Translations under genes and position numbers: made by a program | The notes under the pieces: model-generated | The model's input: only the letters and a program-made list of their open reading frames with translations | Told to the model about the DNA's origin: nothing | Databases searched by the model: none | Assembly (NCBI RefSeq): GCF_037969875.1 | Contig: NZ_CP150218.1 | Span: 6,014,001 to 6,078,000, forward strand | Source: Paenibacillus sp. FSL R7-0337 | GTDB lineage: Bacteria > Bacillota > Bacilli > Paenibacillales > Paenibacillaceae | DNA length: 64,000 nt | Direction: 5' to 3' | Shown here: piece by piece, positions 17,736 through 25,742 of the stretch | Layout of the letters: each line of letters starts with the position of its first letter | Position numbering within the stretch: the stretch's first letter is position 1

Positions 17736-18897
17736 TTATGATGTCATTATTGTCGGCGCAGGCTCTATGGGGATGAGCGCAGGTTATCATCTGGCCCGGC
17801 GCGGGGTGAAGACACTGTTGATCGATGCCTTCGATCCGCCGCATACGGAAGGAAGCCATCACGGGGATACCCGGCTGATCCGGCATGCCTATAGCGGCGA
17901 TCCGGCCTATATTGACCTGGCGCTCCGTGCCCAGGTGCTGTGGGAAGAGGCGGAGGCAGAGAGCGGCCTGGAGCTGCTAGCTCCGTCCGGCGTGCTCAAT
18001 CTGGCAGACAGCAGGTTCTATTCCTTCGCCGGACGCCATAAGGAGGCGCGGAAACGGAAGGTCCGGGCGGAGCAGATGGATGCGGCGGAGATCCGCCGCC
18101 GCTGGCCGGCCCTGACCCTTCCGGAAGCATTTGAGGCCATGTATGAGCCCGATGCCGGTTATCTCTACAGTGAGCGGTGCATTACAGCCTACCGGCAGCT
18201 TGCGCTTGCTCATGGTGCGGAGCTGCTGACGAATACACCTGTGCTGAAGGTGACGGCCCGTGCAGGGAGTGTCACAGTCCATACGAAGCAGGGAGATTAC
18301 CATGGAGCCGCTGCTATTCTCAGCGCCGGTGCCTGGTTCAGCTCATTGTCGCCCTTCGTCAGCCTGCCCATTAGAGCCGTACGCAAGGTAGTAGGCTGGT
18401 TCGGGAGTACGCCTGACTTCGATGCCGGGAGATTCCCCGGGTTCACACTTGGTTCTGAGGAAGGCGGGTTCTACGGCTTCCCCGGCATCGGCGGGGAAGG
18501 GCTGAAGATCGGCCGCCACGACACGGGCGAAGAGTGGAAGCCGGGTGAACCGCTGGCCCCTTTCGGCAGCCGGGAGAGTGATGAAGGCGACCTGCGCCGC
18601 GTGCTCGAAGCTTATATGCCCGGCGCTGCCGGGAAGCTGCTTAAGGGTTCTGTCTGCAAATATGAGCATACACCGGATGAGGATTTCATCATCGACCGCC
18701 ATCCGGCACACAGCCATGTGCTGTTGGCCGGAGGCTTCTCGGGCCATGGCTTCAAATTCTCCAGCGCGGTCGGAGAGATTCTTGCGGATCTGGCTATGCA
18801 GGGACATACCCGGCAGAATATAGCTCCGTTTGCGTTGTCGCGCTTCTCGGCCGGACTTGAACAGCAACCATCAAAACTAACAATGGAGGGACAATAA
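17710..18897 (+). CDS. Sarcosine oxidase / N-methyltryptophan oxidase-like FAD enzyme
   Basis: About 395 residues of the DAO fold. The dinucleotide motif VGAGSMGMSAGYHL lies at the N-terminus, followed by GSHHGDTRLIRHAY. Near the C-terminus GSVCKYEHTPDEDFIIDRHP and AGGFSGHGFKFSS match monomeric sarcosine oxidase, including the Cys that binds FAD covalently there. The family oxidises N-methyl or secondary amines. The frame is open from 17680, but GTG 17710 with a GGAGAGG site is preferred; it overlaps the deacetylase end by 26 bases. B. subtilis does not have this gene in its equivalent operon, so the substrate range may include N-methylated or cyclic amino acids. Confidence 0.8.
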   Translation: MQIIAEHSDYDVIIVGAGSMGMSAGYHLARRGVKTLLIDAFDPPHTEGSHHGDTRLIRHAYSGDPAYIDLALRAQVLWEEAEAESGLELLAPSGVLNLADSRFYSFAGRHKEARKRKVRAEQMDAAEIRRRWPALTLPEAFEAMYEPDAGYLYSERCITAYRQLALAHGAELLTNTPVLKVTARAGSVTVHTKQGDYHGAAAILSAGAWFSSLSPFVSLPIRAVRKVVGWFGSTPDFDAGRFPGFTLGSEEGGFYGFPGIGGEGLKIGRHDTGEEWKPGEPLAPFGSRESDEGDLRRVLEAYMPGAAGKLLKGSVCKYEHTPDEDFIIDRHPAHSHVLLAGGFSGHGFKFSSAVGEILADLAMQGHTRQNIAPFALSRFSAGLEQQPSKLTMEGQ

Positions 18898-19440
18898 ATG
18901 AGCAGTGTGAGTGTGGAGCTAGACAGTTACTTGAATACACATGGGCAATTGGTCCAGGCGGTGGAAGGCTTATCCGAAGAGCAGCTGAGGTGGAAGGCGG
19001 AGCCGTCAAGCTGGAGCGTGACCGAGGTGCTGGCCCATTTGGCGGATCACAGCATTGTGGTCTCCTTCCGTATCCGTGATATTCTGGCGGATACGAAGGT
19101 TCAGCTCCCTGCATTCCAGCAGGATGCGTGGGTCAGTGGACAGCATAGTAATCAGGGGAAGGCCGCAGACAGCCTGGAGCTGTTCCGCAGCCTGTTGCAT
19201 TACAACAGTCTGCTGCTGGGAAGGCTGAGCCCCGCAGAATGGGAGAAAAGCGGGATTAACTTCAAAGGCGAGCCGGTTCGGATTACCGATATTGTCCGCA
19301 GCTTCACCGCTCATGTGCAGAATCATCTGGCCCAGATTGAACGGGTGAAGCGGGGAGCTCAGGCTGGTCAAGCGAATCAAGCGAATCAAGCGAATCAAGC
19401 GAATCTAGCGAATCAAGTATCGCAGCAAGCGGCTCTGTAG
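18898..19440 (+). CDS. DinB-like four-helix protein
   Basis: A 180-residue DinB/YfiT-type protein. It shows the start helix LNTHGQLVQAVEGLSEEQL, the WSVTEVLAHLADHSIV segment with a metal-candidate His, and a late HVQNHLAQIERV helix with two further His. Many members bind a metal and act in low-molecular-weight-thiol transfer or unknown stress roles, which could fit a sulfur operon, but this is inference. The ATG follows the preceding stop directly. The last 25 residues are an Ala-Asn-Gln repeat tail (9-bp units at 19372-19416), absent from usual family members. Confidence 0.7.
   Translation: MSSVSVELDSYLNTHGQLVQAVEGLSEEQLRWKAEPSSWSVTEVLAHLADHSIVVSFRIRDILADTKVQLPAFQQDAWVSGQHSNQGKAADSLELFRSLLHYNSLLLGRLSPAEWEKSGINFKGEPVRITDIVRSFTAHVQNHLAQIERVKRGAQAGQANQANQANQANLANQVSQQAAL
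19372..19416 (+). repeat. Five 9-bp tandem units (GCGAATCAA)
   Basis: Units at 19372, 19381, 19390, 19399 (one base change) and 19408 encode repeating Ala-Asn-Gln at the C-terminus of the DinB-like protein. Such short in-frame repeats expand and contract by slippage. Confidence 0.9.
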
Positions 19441-19495
19441 GAATATTATCATGAGGAACCAAGCAGACTGAATACCAATTCGAGGAGGAATGAAC

Positions 19496-20833
19496 ATGAC
19501 GAAATCAAGACAGTTGAAGCTGGGGGCTTTATTGCACGGAGTGGGAGGAAGCACCTCCATGTGGCGCCATCCTGATGCGAAGCCCGATGCCAGTGTGAAC
19601 TTTGAGCTATACAAGGAGTGGGTCCGCAAGGCGGAGGAAGGCAAGCTGGACCTGATCTTCATTGCCGACGGTCTGTTCATCAATGAGAAGTCTATCCCTC
19701 ATTTCCTGAACCGCTTCGAGCCGCTGACCATTCTTAGTGCATTGGCGGCAGTCAGCAGCCGGATTGGTCTGGTCGGGACCCTGTCCACCTCTTACAGTGA
19801 ACCGTTCACGGTAGCCCGGCAATTCGGCTCGCTCGATGTGATTAGCGGCGGACGGGCCGGCTGGAATGTGGTGACTTCACCGCTCGAAGGCTCTGCACTG
19901 AATTACAGCAAGAAGGAGCATCCCGATCATGGCAAGCGCTACCGCATTGCCGCCGAATATCTGGAGGTGGCACGCGGGCTGTGGGATTCCTGGGAGGATG
20001 ATGCTTTTGTACGGAACAAGGAGACAGGCGTCTTCTTCGATAAAGATAAGCTGCATACGCTCGGTCACCAGGGGGAATTCTTCTCGGTAAAGGGACCGCT
20101 CAATATCGCCCGCTCGAAGCAGGGACAGCCGGTGATTTTCCAGGCAGGCTCCTCGGAGGTCGGCAAGGATTATGCCTCAGGCGTGGCAGATGCCATCTTC
20201 ACCGGACATGATACCCTGGAATCGGCGCAGGAATTCTATAAGGATGTGAAAAGCCGGGTAGCCTCGTTCGGACGCAACCCCGATGAAGTGTTAATCTTCC
20301 CGGGGATAGCACCGATTCTCGGGGCCACCCCGGAGGAGGCGGAGCGCAAATACCAGGAGGTTGCCGGACTGGTAACGGTCGAGAATGCGCTGAACTATCT
20401 GGGCCGGTTCTTCGAGCATCATGACTTCTCGCAGTATCCGCTGGATGAGCCGTTCCCGGATCTGGGCGATCTGGGCCGGAACAGCTTCCAGAGCGGAACG
20501 GACAAAATCAAGAAGGATGCCAAAGAGCAGGGCTTAACCCTGCGGCAGGTTGCCTTGCAGTCGGCTACGCCCCGCAGCAGCTTCATCGGTACACCCGAGC
20601 AGGTGGCCGATCAGCTGCAGGCCTGGTTTGAGGGCGGGGCCGCCGACGGCTTCATGCTGGCCGCAGCCGTACCGCACGGCTTGGAGGAATTTGTTGATCA
20701 GGTGGTTCCGATTCTGCAAGAGCGCGGGCTGTTCCGCACCGAATACGAAAGCGATACCCTGCGGGGGAATCTCGGCTTGCCTATTCCGCAGAACCGCTAC
20801 ACCAAGGCCACTGAACCGGCCGGGCAGGTGTGA
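19496..20833 (+). CDS. cmoJ: NtaA/SnaA/DszA-family FMN monooxygenase (CmoJ/YtnJ-like)
   Basis: About 445 residues of the flavin-dependent NtaA/DmoA monooxygenase class. Signatures include GALLHGVGGSTSMWRHP, AEEGKLDLIFIADG, STSYSEPFTVARQFGSLDVISGGRAGWNVVTS, HPDHGKRY and PVIFQAGSSEVG. It corresponds to YtnJ (CmoJ), which in B. subtilis oxidises N-acetylated S-modified cysteine to cleave the C-S bond. A reduced flavin must come from a separate reductase, which is not encoded here. An ATG at 19490 abuts GAGGAGG; the ATG at 19496 has correct spacing and is preferred. It is the last gene of the operon, followed by the terminator at 20888. Confidence 0.85.
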   Translation: MTKSRQLKLGALLHGVGGSTSMWRHPDAKPDASVNFELYKEWVRKAEEGKLDLIFIADGLFINEKSIPHFLNRFEPLTILSALAAVSSRIGLVGTLSTSYSEPFTVARQFGSLDVISGGRAGWNVVTSPLEGSALNYSKKEHPDHGKRYRIAAEYLEVARGLWDSWEDDAFVRNKETGVFFDKDKLHTLGHQGEFFSVKGPLNIARSKQGQPVIFQAGSSEVGKDYASGVADAIFTGHDTLESAQEFYKDVKSRVASFGRNPDEVLIFPGIAPILGATPEEAERKYQEVAGLVTVENALNYLGRFFEHHDFSQYPLDEPFPDLGDLGRNSFQSGTDKIKKDAKEQGLTLRQVALQSATPRSSFIGTPEQVADQLQAWFEGGAADGFMLAAAVPHGLEEFVDQVVPILQERGLFRTEYESDTLRGNLGLPIPQNRYTKATEPAGQV

Positions 20834-20887
20834 ATCAGATGCATTCCAGCAGACGTTGATGGCGTACAGGATGATTCAACAGCACTA

Positions 20888-20931
20888 GAAAAAGGATGCT
20901 ATCCCTATGACCAGGGAGGCATCCTTCTTGT
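20888..20931. terminator. Bidirectional terminator between sulfur operon and pspA
   Basis: AAGGATGC (20892-20899) pairs with GCATCCTT (20919-20926), and TCCCT with AGGGA inside. T-rich on the + exit (CTTCTTGT, weak) and TTTTT on the - exit (strong). It ends pspA on - and probably cmoJ on +. Confidence 0.8.
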
Positions 20932-20952
20932 ATTACGGACGATACCGTCAGC

Positions 20953-21618
20953 TTACTTCCGGTTACGGAGGCGTTCCAGCTCGGCTTCCACCGCGCTGTT
21001 CATGGAAGAGTCAGGAGCGGCTGCGGCCAGCCCGGCTTGCTCGGCCATTGCTTCCTGCATAGCGATTTTGTCCTCCATCCGTTCGAATCCGCGTGAGGCT
21101 GTGCCGTTGTTCAGCACCTGGCCTGGATAGCCTGCCGGAGAAGCGGTGCTGTAAGCCTGGGCTGCTTGCTTGATCTCTGCGGCCTTGCGGGCACGTTCGG
21201 CCAGTTCGGCTCTTTTGGCTTTGAGGCGTGTATGTTCTTCCTTAACACTGTTAAGCTGTACTTCAAGGGAGGCCAGTGTAGCCTGAGTCTCTTTTAGCCC
21301 GGCGGTGCATTCCTGTTCGCTCTCCGTGTAGCGGAGCTTAGCCATTACCGCCAAGCGGGCAGCAGGTTCATTGCCCTCGCTCATGAACTGGACTGCTTCC
21401 GCTTCACTGCGCTCTGCGAGCACTTTGTATTCATAGATCCGGCGCTCCAGCACACTGGCTGCTGCCTTGAGTTCACGCTGTTTGCCTTCGGCATTAGCAA
21501 TCTTGTCCTCCAGGTCCCGCAGGTATTGACCGGTTAGCAGGATCGGATCTTCCAGTTTGTTCAGTCCTTCATGAATAGCAGCCTTGGTTAGTGTAGTGAT
21601 TCTTTGGAATATGCTCAT
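20953..21618 (-). CDS. pspA: PspA/IM30 family membrane stress protein
   Basis: A 221-residue, almost wholly helical protein. The amphipathic start SIFQRITTLTKAAIHEGLNKLEDP and the following long Glu/Lys/Arg-rich coiled coil are typical of PspA/IM30. These proteins bind stressed membranes and assemble into ESCRT-III-like rods or rings. The C-terminus is a shorter, variable tail ending in ELERLRNRK. It lies 67 bases downstream of a PspC-like gene on the same strand, so both are probably one envelope-stress operon. The terminator at 20888-20931 follows. Confidence 0.9.
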   Translation of the reverse strand: MSIFQRITTLTKAAIHEGLNKLEDPILLTGQYLRDLEDKIANAEGKQRELKAAASVLERRIYEYKVLAERSEAEAVQFMSEGNEPAARLAVMAKLRYTESEQECTAGLKETQATLASLEVQLNSVKEEHTRLKAKRAELAERARKAAEIKQAAQAYSTASPAGYPGQVLNNGTASRGFERMEDKIAMQEAMAEQAGLAAAAPDSSMNSAVEAELERLRNRK

Positions 21619-21685
21619 TATAATAATCTCCTTTATATGTGAGTTTAATTGGTTTGGTTATTTTGGCAAGGGGTATCGCAAGTAA

Positions 21686-21907
21686 TTAGTAGTTGTTGAA
21701 GCTGTCATCGAATCCGCCGTAAGATTCTTGTGGGATAATGAGACTGCCGATGATGTAGAGCAGGATGGCTGTACCGAAGCTGAAAAAGGCGGCAGCAGCA
21801 ACAATCAATCTTACCAGGGTCGCATCAACATTGAAATAGCGTGCCAATCCTCCGCATAAGCCGGTGAGTTTCTTGTCCGTTAAGGAGCGGGTTAATTTTT
21901 TTGTCAT
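21686..21907 (-). CDS. PspC domain membrane protein
   Basis: A 73-residue protein. It has the PspC core TDKKLTGLCGGLARYFNVDATLVRLI followed by one strong membrane segment (residues about 38-62). The frame is open to 22003, but the ATG at 21907 is preferred: GAGGAAG lies 8 bases before it and the PspC family begins there. It is the first gene of a probable pspC-pspA operon and may sense or recruit PspA at the membrane. Confidence 0.85.
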   Translation of the reverse strand: MTKKLTRSLTDKKLTGLCGGLARYFNVDATLVRLIVAAAAFFSFGTAILLYIIGSLIIPQESYGGFDDSFNNY

Positions 21908-22205
21908 ATTGAATCTTCCTCTCATATTAGATGACCGCCGGTAGCCGGCGTGTTCATTTCCGTTGTCTATGTATGTATTGTACGTAATTATTCTTCCTGG
22001 CAAAACGGCCTGCAGACTGTTCTTGAATCCCGACTTTAGTCGGGGATGGGGACCGCAATAGGACGGGGAGAGGCCCGGGAAAAACGTTAGATACGCGCAG
22101 CCGTGCGGATTTTACACAATGGGTTGCTCAGGTTCATCCGGGGTTAACACTGGAGGATTAGACTTAACTCTAGCGTAGCCTAACTAACATACGGGAGGAC
22201 TAGCC

Positions 22206-22835
22206 ATGGGAATTCACAAGTATTTTCGCTCACTGAATGAGCTGGAGCGCATTATCCGCTGCCCGGGCAAATTCAAATTCGAGGAGCATAGCGTTGCGGC
22301 CCATTCCTGGAAGGTCGTGCAATACGCGAAGACGCTGGCGGATATTGAAGAGAAGCACGGCGCGGTGATCGACTGGAAGAAGCTGTACGAGATCACGAGC
22401 AGCCATGATTACGGGGAGATTTTTATCGGGGATATCAAAACGCCGGTGAAGCACTCCTCGCTCCAGCTCAGATCACTGATCCAGCAGGTGGAGGAGGGCA
22501 TGATCGACAACTTCATCAAGGAGCATATTCCGGACGAATTCAAAAGCATCTTCTACCAGCAGCTGCGCGAGGGCAAGGATGAGTCGCTGGAGGGACTGAT
22601 TCTGGAGGTTGCGGATAAGATGGATCAGGTGTATGAGGCCTTCGCCGAGCTGCAAAGAGGGAACACCGAGAAGGAATTTGTGGTGATGTACCGCAATGCA
22701 CTGATCAAGATCAAGCATATTGACCTCAAGTGTGTAGATTACTTCCTGGCAGAGATTCTGCCGGACATGGTGAACGAGGAGACGCTGTCTCCGATTGATA
22801 TCAGGCAGATTACGGAAGAGGCGCTGGCTCTGTAG
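22206..22835 (+). CDS. HD-domain phosphohydrolase, YfbR-like
   Basis: A 209-residue soluble HD-domain protein. It shows EEHSVAAHSWKVVQYAKTLAD (first metal His), ITSSHDYGEIFIGDIKTPVKH (the HD pair), and a later EVADKMDQVYEAF helix with the last Asp. This matches the YfbR/YfbR-like group, which in E. coli removes phosphate from deoxynucleoside 5'-monophosphates. Substrate here is inferred. ACGGGAGG lies before the ATG. The 3' end overlaps the convergent CPBP protease gene by 26 bases. Confidence 0.75.
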   Translation: MGIHKYFRSLNELERIIRCPGKFKFEEHSVAAHSWKVVQYAKTLADIEEKHGAVIDWKKLYEITSSHDYGEIFIGDIKTPVKHSSLQLRSLIQQVEEGMIDNFIKEHIPDEFKSIFYQQLREGKDESLEGLILEVADKMDQVYEAFAELQRGNTEKEFVVMYRNALIKIKHIDLKCVDYFLAEILPDMVNEETLSPIDIRQITEEALAL

Positions 22836-23454
22836 AGGAGCTGTGGCTCTTTTTTTGATACCATACAGCCGATCCGTTAAAAGCAATATGCAGCGGAATC
22901 GTCAGCACCAGTGACTCCGTAACCTGCGCAATTAACCCGAAGGAGATCCCTGCGCTCAGAGCGAATAGCATAAAGCGGATACTCTCGCGGTTCAGCCGGT
23001 AATACTGCAAATGGGACACGGCGAATAGGAACGCAGTAAGGAGAATAGCGCCGCTGACATCAATGATTCCCGTGGCATGGAGCTGTCCAAGACCCGGATG
23101 CTGCGCGAGAATGGGCAGAACCAGCCCCCGGAAGGCAATCTCTTCAAAGATCGGGAAGCACAGCACGAAGTTGACCGTATTATATGTGCCCACTGGATTA
23201 TAGCCGGAGGATCGGGAGATGATCAGATTCACAAGCAGTATGATAAGGAACAGCGGAAGCACTCTCATTACATCTTGTGGAGCGTTGAAGGTGTAACCGT
23301 TGCTCCAGAGAAGACTTCCTCCAATCATGGCAGCTCCCCAATAATAAATCGTATACCGTTCTTGCGGTTTAGAGATAACCCCGAGTACCCTCTCGAAGAT
23401 TCTGTATGAAAAAGATAGCAGTACAGCGATAACACATAATTTCAGCAAGGGCAT
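22810..23454 (-). CDS. CPBP family intramembrane glutamic endopeptidase
   Basis: A 214-residue membrane protein with about six hydrophobic segments. The three family motifs are present: FEEIAFRG (Glu-Glu and Arg), FAVSHLQYY (His) and HIAFNGSA (His and Asn). CPBP members are Rce1-like proteases, often involved in peptide maturation or bacteriocin immunity; no peptide gene is adjacent, so the role is open. It starts at 23454 and ends overlapping the HD gene. Confidence 0.8.
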   Translation of the reverse strand: MPLLKLCVIAVLLSFSYRIFERVLGVISKPQERYTIYYWGAAMIGGSLLWSNGYTFNAPQDVMRVLPLFLIILLVNLIISRSSGYNPVGTYNTVNFVLCFPIFEEIAFRGLVLPILAQHPGLGQLHATGIIDVSGAILLTAFLFAVSHLQYYRLNRESIRFMLFALSAGISFGLIAQVTESLVLTIPLHIAFNGSAVWYQKKSHSSSTEPAPLP

Positions 23455-23987
23455 GAGTGGTTGACCTCCAGATATAGTTGAAGTGTTAGAAAATAAAGGA
23501 GATGAATGTTACGGCGGGCAGATCGGTAGAAATGATACAATAAAAGGAAAAATAAGGATGGTGCATTCCTGTTGCAGTATTTCAATCTCATACCCGTTTC
23601 CGTTACGCTAGTCTGGTTCAGCATTCTGCTACTGATCGTATGGATCGTAGACTTCGTACAAGGCGGGTCCGTGGAACCGCTTCGAGCGGTTAGCCTCCGG
23701 GAACGGACTAAATCTATCATGGCGGATATTCTGATCTTTGCCGCCTTGAACGGTTTGCTTATGTATGCCCTTCATCCCATGGATAATCTGCTGCTGATTT
23801 CGCTGGCTGCTGCGGGACTGTTTGTTACAGAAATTGGTCGAGAAGTCCACTCCTTTAGGGGTGGGATGAATCGTCTTTGTTTAAGAAAACATCCTTATGT
23901 TGTAAAGATTGTACTAAATGAGCGCGTGTTCTTGTAGTAGCTAAATTGTTTAAATGCTACAATCTAGGTATAAGACAATCCTAACGA

Positions 23988-24209
23988 AATACCAAAACAA
24001 CCATATCCTTCATTAACTATCATTTTGTTTTTTGCCCTAGATACAGACGTAAAGTGTTAGTCGATCAAGTGGAGATTCAGCTTGAACAATTTAAGCACTT
24101 GGACCACTTGCCTTCCCTTTGGACTCGTTCCTACTTGGTCAGTACGGCAGAGAACGTTTCCAGCGAAACAATCAAACGATATGTTGAGGAACAAAAAACA
24201 AGGGGGTGA
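23988..24209 (+). pseudogene. tnpA: tnpA (IS200 Y1 transposase) remnant with internal deletion
   Basis: The frame reads NTKTTISFINYHFVFCPRY, RRKVLVDQVEIQLEQ, then jumps to HLPSLWTRSYLVSTAENVSS and ETIKRYVEEQKTRG before TGA at 24207. Both ends match IS200/IS605 TnpA, but about half of the protein is missing, including the HUH metal motif. The helix with the presumed catalytic Tyr (KRYVEE) survives. No start codon is present. The remnant cannot be an active transposase, so the element can move only with help. Confidence 0.8.
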
Positions 24210-25269
24210 GACCCTGCAAACCGTAACGATTCAAATACGCATTTGTCCAACCGATCCGTCTGTATTGGTGGATATGGGCAATGAATACATCCGAACCGTC
24301 AACGAATTAACGGAGCAAGCCGAAAGGTCTGGAGCGTTTCCGAAACTAACTTCAAAAACCGTTTATGCCAATCTACCCTCTGCCGTAAAGAATCAAGTGA
24401 TTCGAGACGCCAAAAGCCTGTTTCAGCGGTTCAAGAAAACGAAGAAGCGACCTCTTCTCCAAAAGAGAGTGTACTACGTGAACAATCAAAATTATACGAT
24501 TTGGGGCAACCACATTTCTTTCCCAGTGATCTTGGATGGAAAAGTACAACGTCTTGTGGTCCCTGCGCTTCTTTCGGATCGGGAGCGGGACATGCTTTCG
24601 AATGGGAAGCTTGGACTTCTGCGCGTGGTTCAAAAATCAGCGAAATGGTTTGTTCAAATTTCAATCGAACGACCCACTGAGCAAGCCGATGGTCATGAAG
24701 TGATGGGGATTGATCTAGGCTTGAAAGTTCCTGCTGTAGTCGTAACCTCTAGCGGCAAGACCAAATTTTGCGGAAATGGACGTAAAAACAAGTTTATTCG
24801 CCGGAAGTACAGTAGCTATCGCCGCAAATTAGGAAAGCTTAAAAAGCTATCCGCGATCCGCAAACAGAACGACAAGGAAAGTCGTTTTATGAAAGATCAG
24901 AACCACAAAATCAGCCGCCAGATCGTGAATATGGCGATTCAAGAAAAGGTGTCTGTCATCAAGCTGGAGAAGCTGACGGATATTCGTAAGACGACAAGAA
25001 CAAGTCGTAAAAACGCTAAAAATCTGCATCAATGGTCTTTCTATCAGTTGCAAATGTTCATCGGATATAAGGCGGCACTTGCTGGAATCCAAGTGGTTGA
25101 AGTGAATCCGGCATACACCTCGCAAACCTGTCCCTCTTGTGGAGAGCGGAATAAAGCAAAGGATCGAACGTATCAGTGCGATTGCGGTTATACAGCACAT
25201 CGAGATCGGGTCGGTGCCATCAACATCATGCGTCAACCTGTGGCAGATGGTAACAGTCTGCCAGCCTAG
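24181..25269 (+). CDS. tnpB: TnpB RNA-guided endonuclease of the IS200/IS605 element
   Basis: A 362-residue TnpB. The RuvC-like catalytic triad is present: Asp in MGIDLGLK, Glu in VIKLEKL, Asp in AHRDRVGAIN. The zinc finger is CPSCGERNKAKDRTYQCDCGY with four Cys. A Lys/Arg-rich bridge lies between. TnpB of ISDra2 is known to cut DNA next to a TAM under guidance of RNA from the element's right end. The true start is uncertain: ATG 24181 lacks a good ribosome site and CTG 24214 has AAGGGGGTGAG before it. No internal stop or frameshift was seen, so the nuclease looks functional although tnpA is broken. Confidence 0.85.
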   Translation: MLRNKKQGGETLQTVTIQIRICPTDPSVLVDMGNEYIRTVNELTEQAERSGAFPKLTSKTVYANLPSAVKNQVIRDAKSLFQRFKKTKKRPLLQKRVYYVNNQNYTIWGNHISFPVILDGKVQRLVVPALLSDRERDMLSNGKLGLLRVVQKSAKWFVQISIERPTEQADGHEVMGIDLGLKVPAVVVTSSGKTKFCGNGRKNKFIRRKYSSYRRKLGKLKKLSAIRKQNDKESRFMKDQNHKISRQIVNMAIQEKVSVIKLEKLTDIRKTTRTSRKNAKNLHQWSFYQLQMFIGYKAALAGIQVVEVNPAYTSQTCPSCGERNKAKDRTYQCDCGYTAHRDRVGAINIMRQPVADGNSLPA

Positions 25270-25397
25270 ATAGCTATAGGCTCTGATCTAGGATGGGCGA
25301 ATGAACTCGCCCTTAACTTAGCAGTAGGGCAAAGCGGAAACGTATGCGCCCGCTAACTAGCTAAGAATCCCACCCTTTTAAGGGTGTGGAGGTTCAA
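25270..25397 (+). ncRNA. Probable omega-RNA scaffold at the element's right end
   Basis: The 128 bases after the tnpB stop are non-coding and structured: GGGCGA (25295-25300) pairs with TCGCCC (25307-25312), and the right-end hairpin lies at 25371-25386. In IS605 elements the omega RNA covers the end of tnpB and this region, and the guide is the host sequence after the right end (here from 25398). Inferred by position; the 5' end is unknown and may lie inside tnpB. Confidence 0.5.
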
Positions 25398-25742
25398 ATA
25401 CTACTTGTCTTCAAAAGCGGACGGGAAGCGCTTACGCTTCAAGCCCTGGATTGTGCTGATCCATGTTCTGCTCGGCGCAGGCTTCTACCTGCTGTTCGGT
25501 ATGCTGCTGATGAGCAGGCTGGTCGTCACCTATAACCTTAACATGACAAAACAGTTTGATATACTCTTTTTTGTCTATGGCCAGGACCGGCCGGTGGTGT
25601 ATGGTATATTGCTGATTATGGCTGTGCTCTATTTCGTGATCGGGAAGCTGCTGATGCAGCCTCTGTATAGCTGGTACAGAGCGCTTTATTTCGGAGGATC
25701 AAAATAGCCCCCGGACCATACGAATGGCCGGAGGCTGCTTAG

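Larger units (their letters stand above)
23829..25397 (+). mobile_element. IS200/IS605 family element with intact tnpB and decayed tnpA
   Basis: A 1569-bp element bounded on the left by TTAC (23825-23828), as in the IS608 target. Each end has a subterminal hairpin: CCACTCC/GGGGTGG at 23847-23864 and CACCCTT/AAGGGTG at 25371-25386. There is no target duplication, as expected for this family. The boundaries are supported because removing exactly this segment restores an uninterrupted host gene. Inside are a TnpA remnant, a full TnpB, and a structured 3' region. Confidence 0.8.
23572..25707 (+). pseudogene. Integral membrane protein gene split by an IS200/IS605 element
   Basis: Two in-frame parts, 23572-23828 and 25398-25707, encode one membrane protein once the inserted element is removed. 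The joined frame gives 188 residues with four hydrophobic segments (LVWFSILLLIVWIV, ILIFAALNGLLMYAL with a further helix, VLLGAGFYLLFGMLL, YGILLIMAVLYFVIG). At the junction GTTAC|ATAC restores ACA (Thr) without losing a codon. Each part alone still shows a readable frame, to 23937 and from GTG 25384, but neither is complete. The intact family is not recognised. The start is TTG 23572 after AAGGATGG. Confidence 0.8.
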
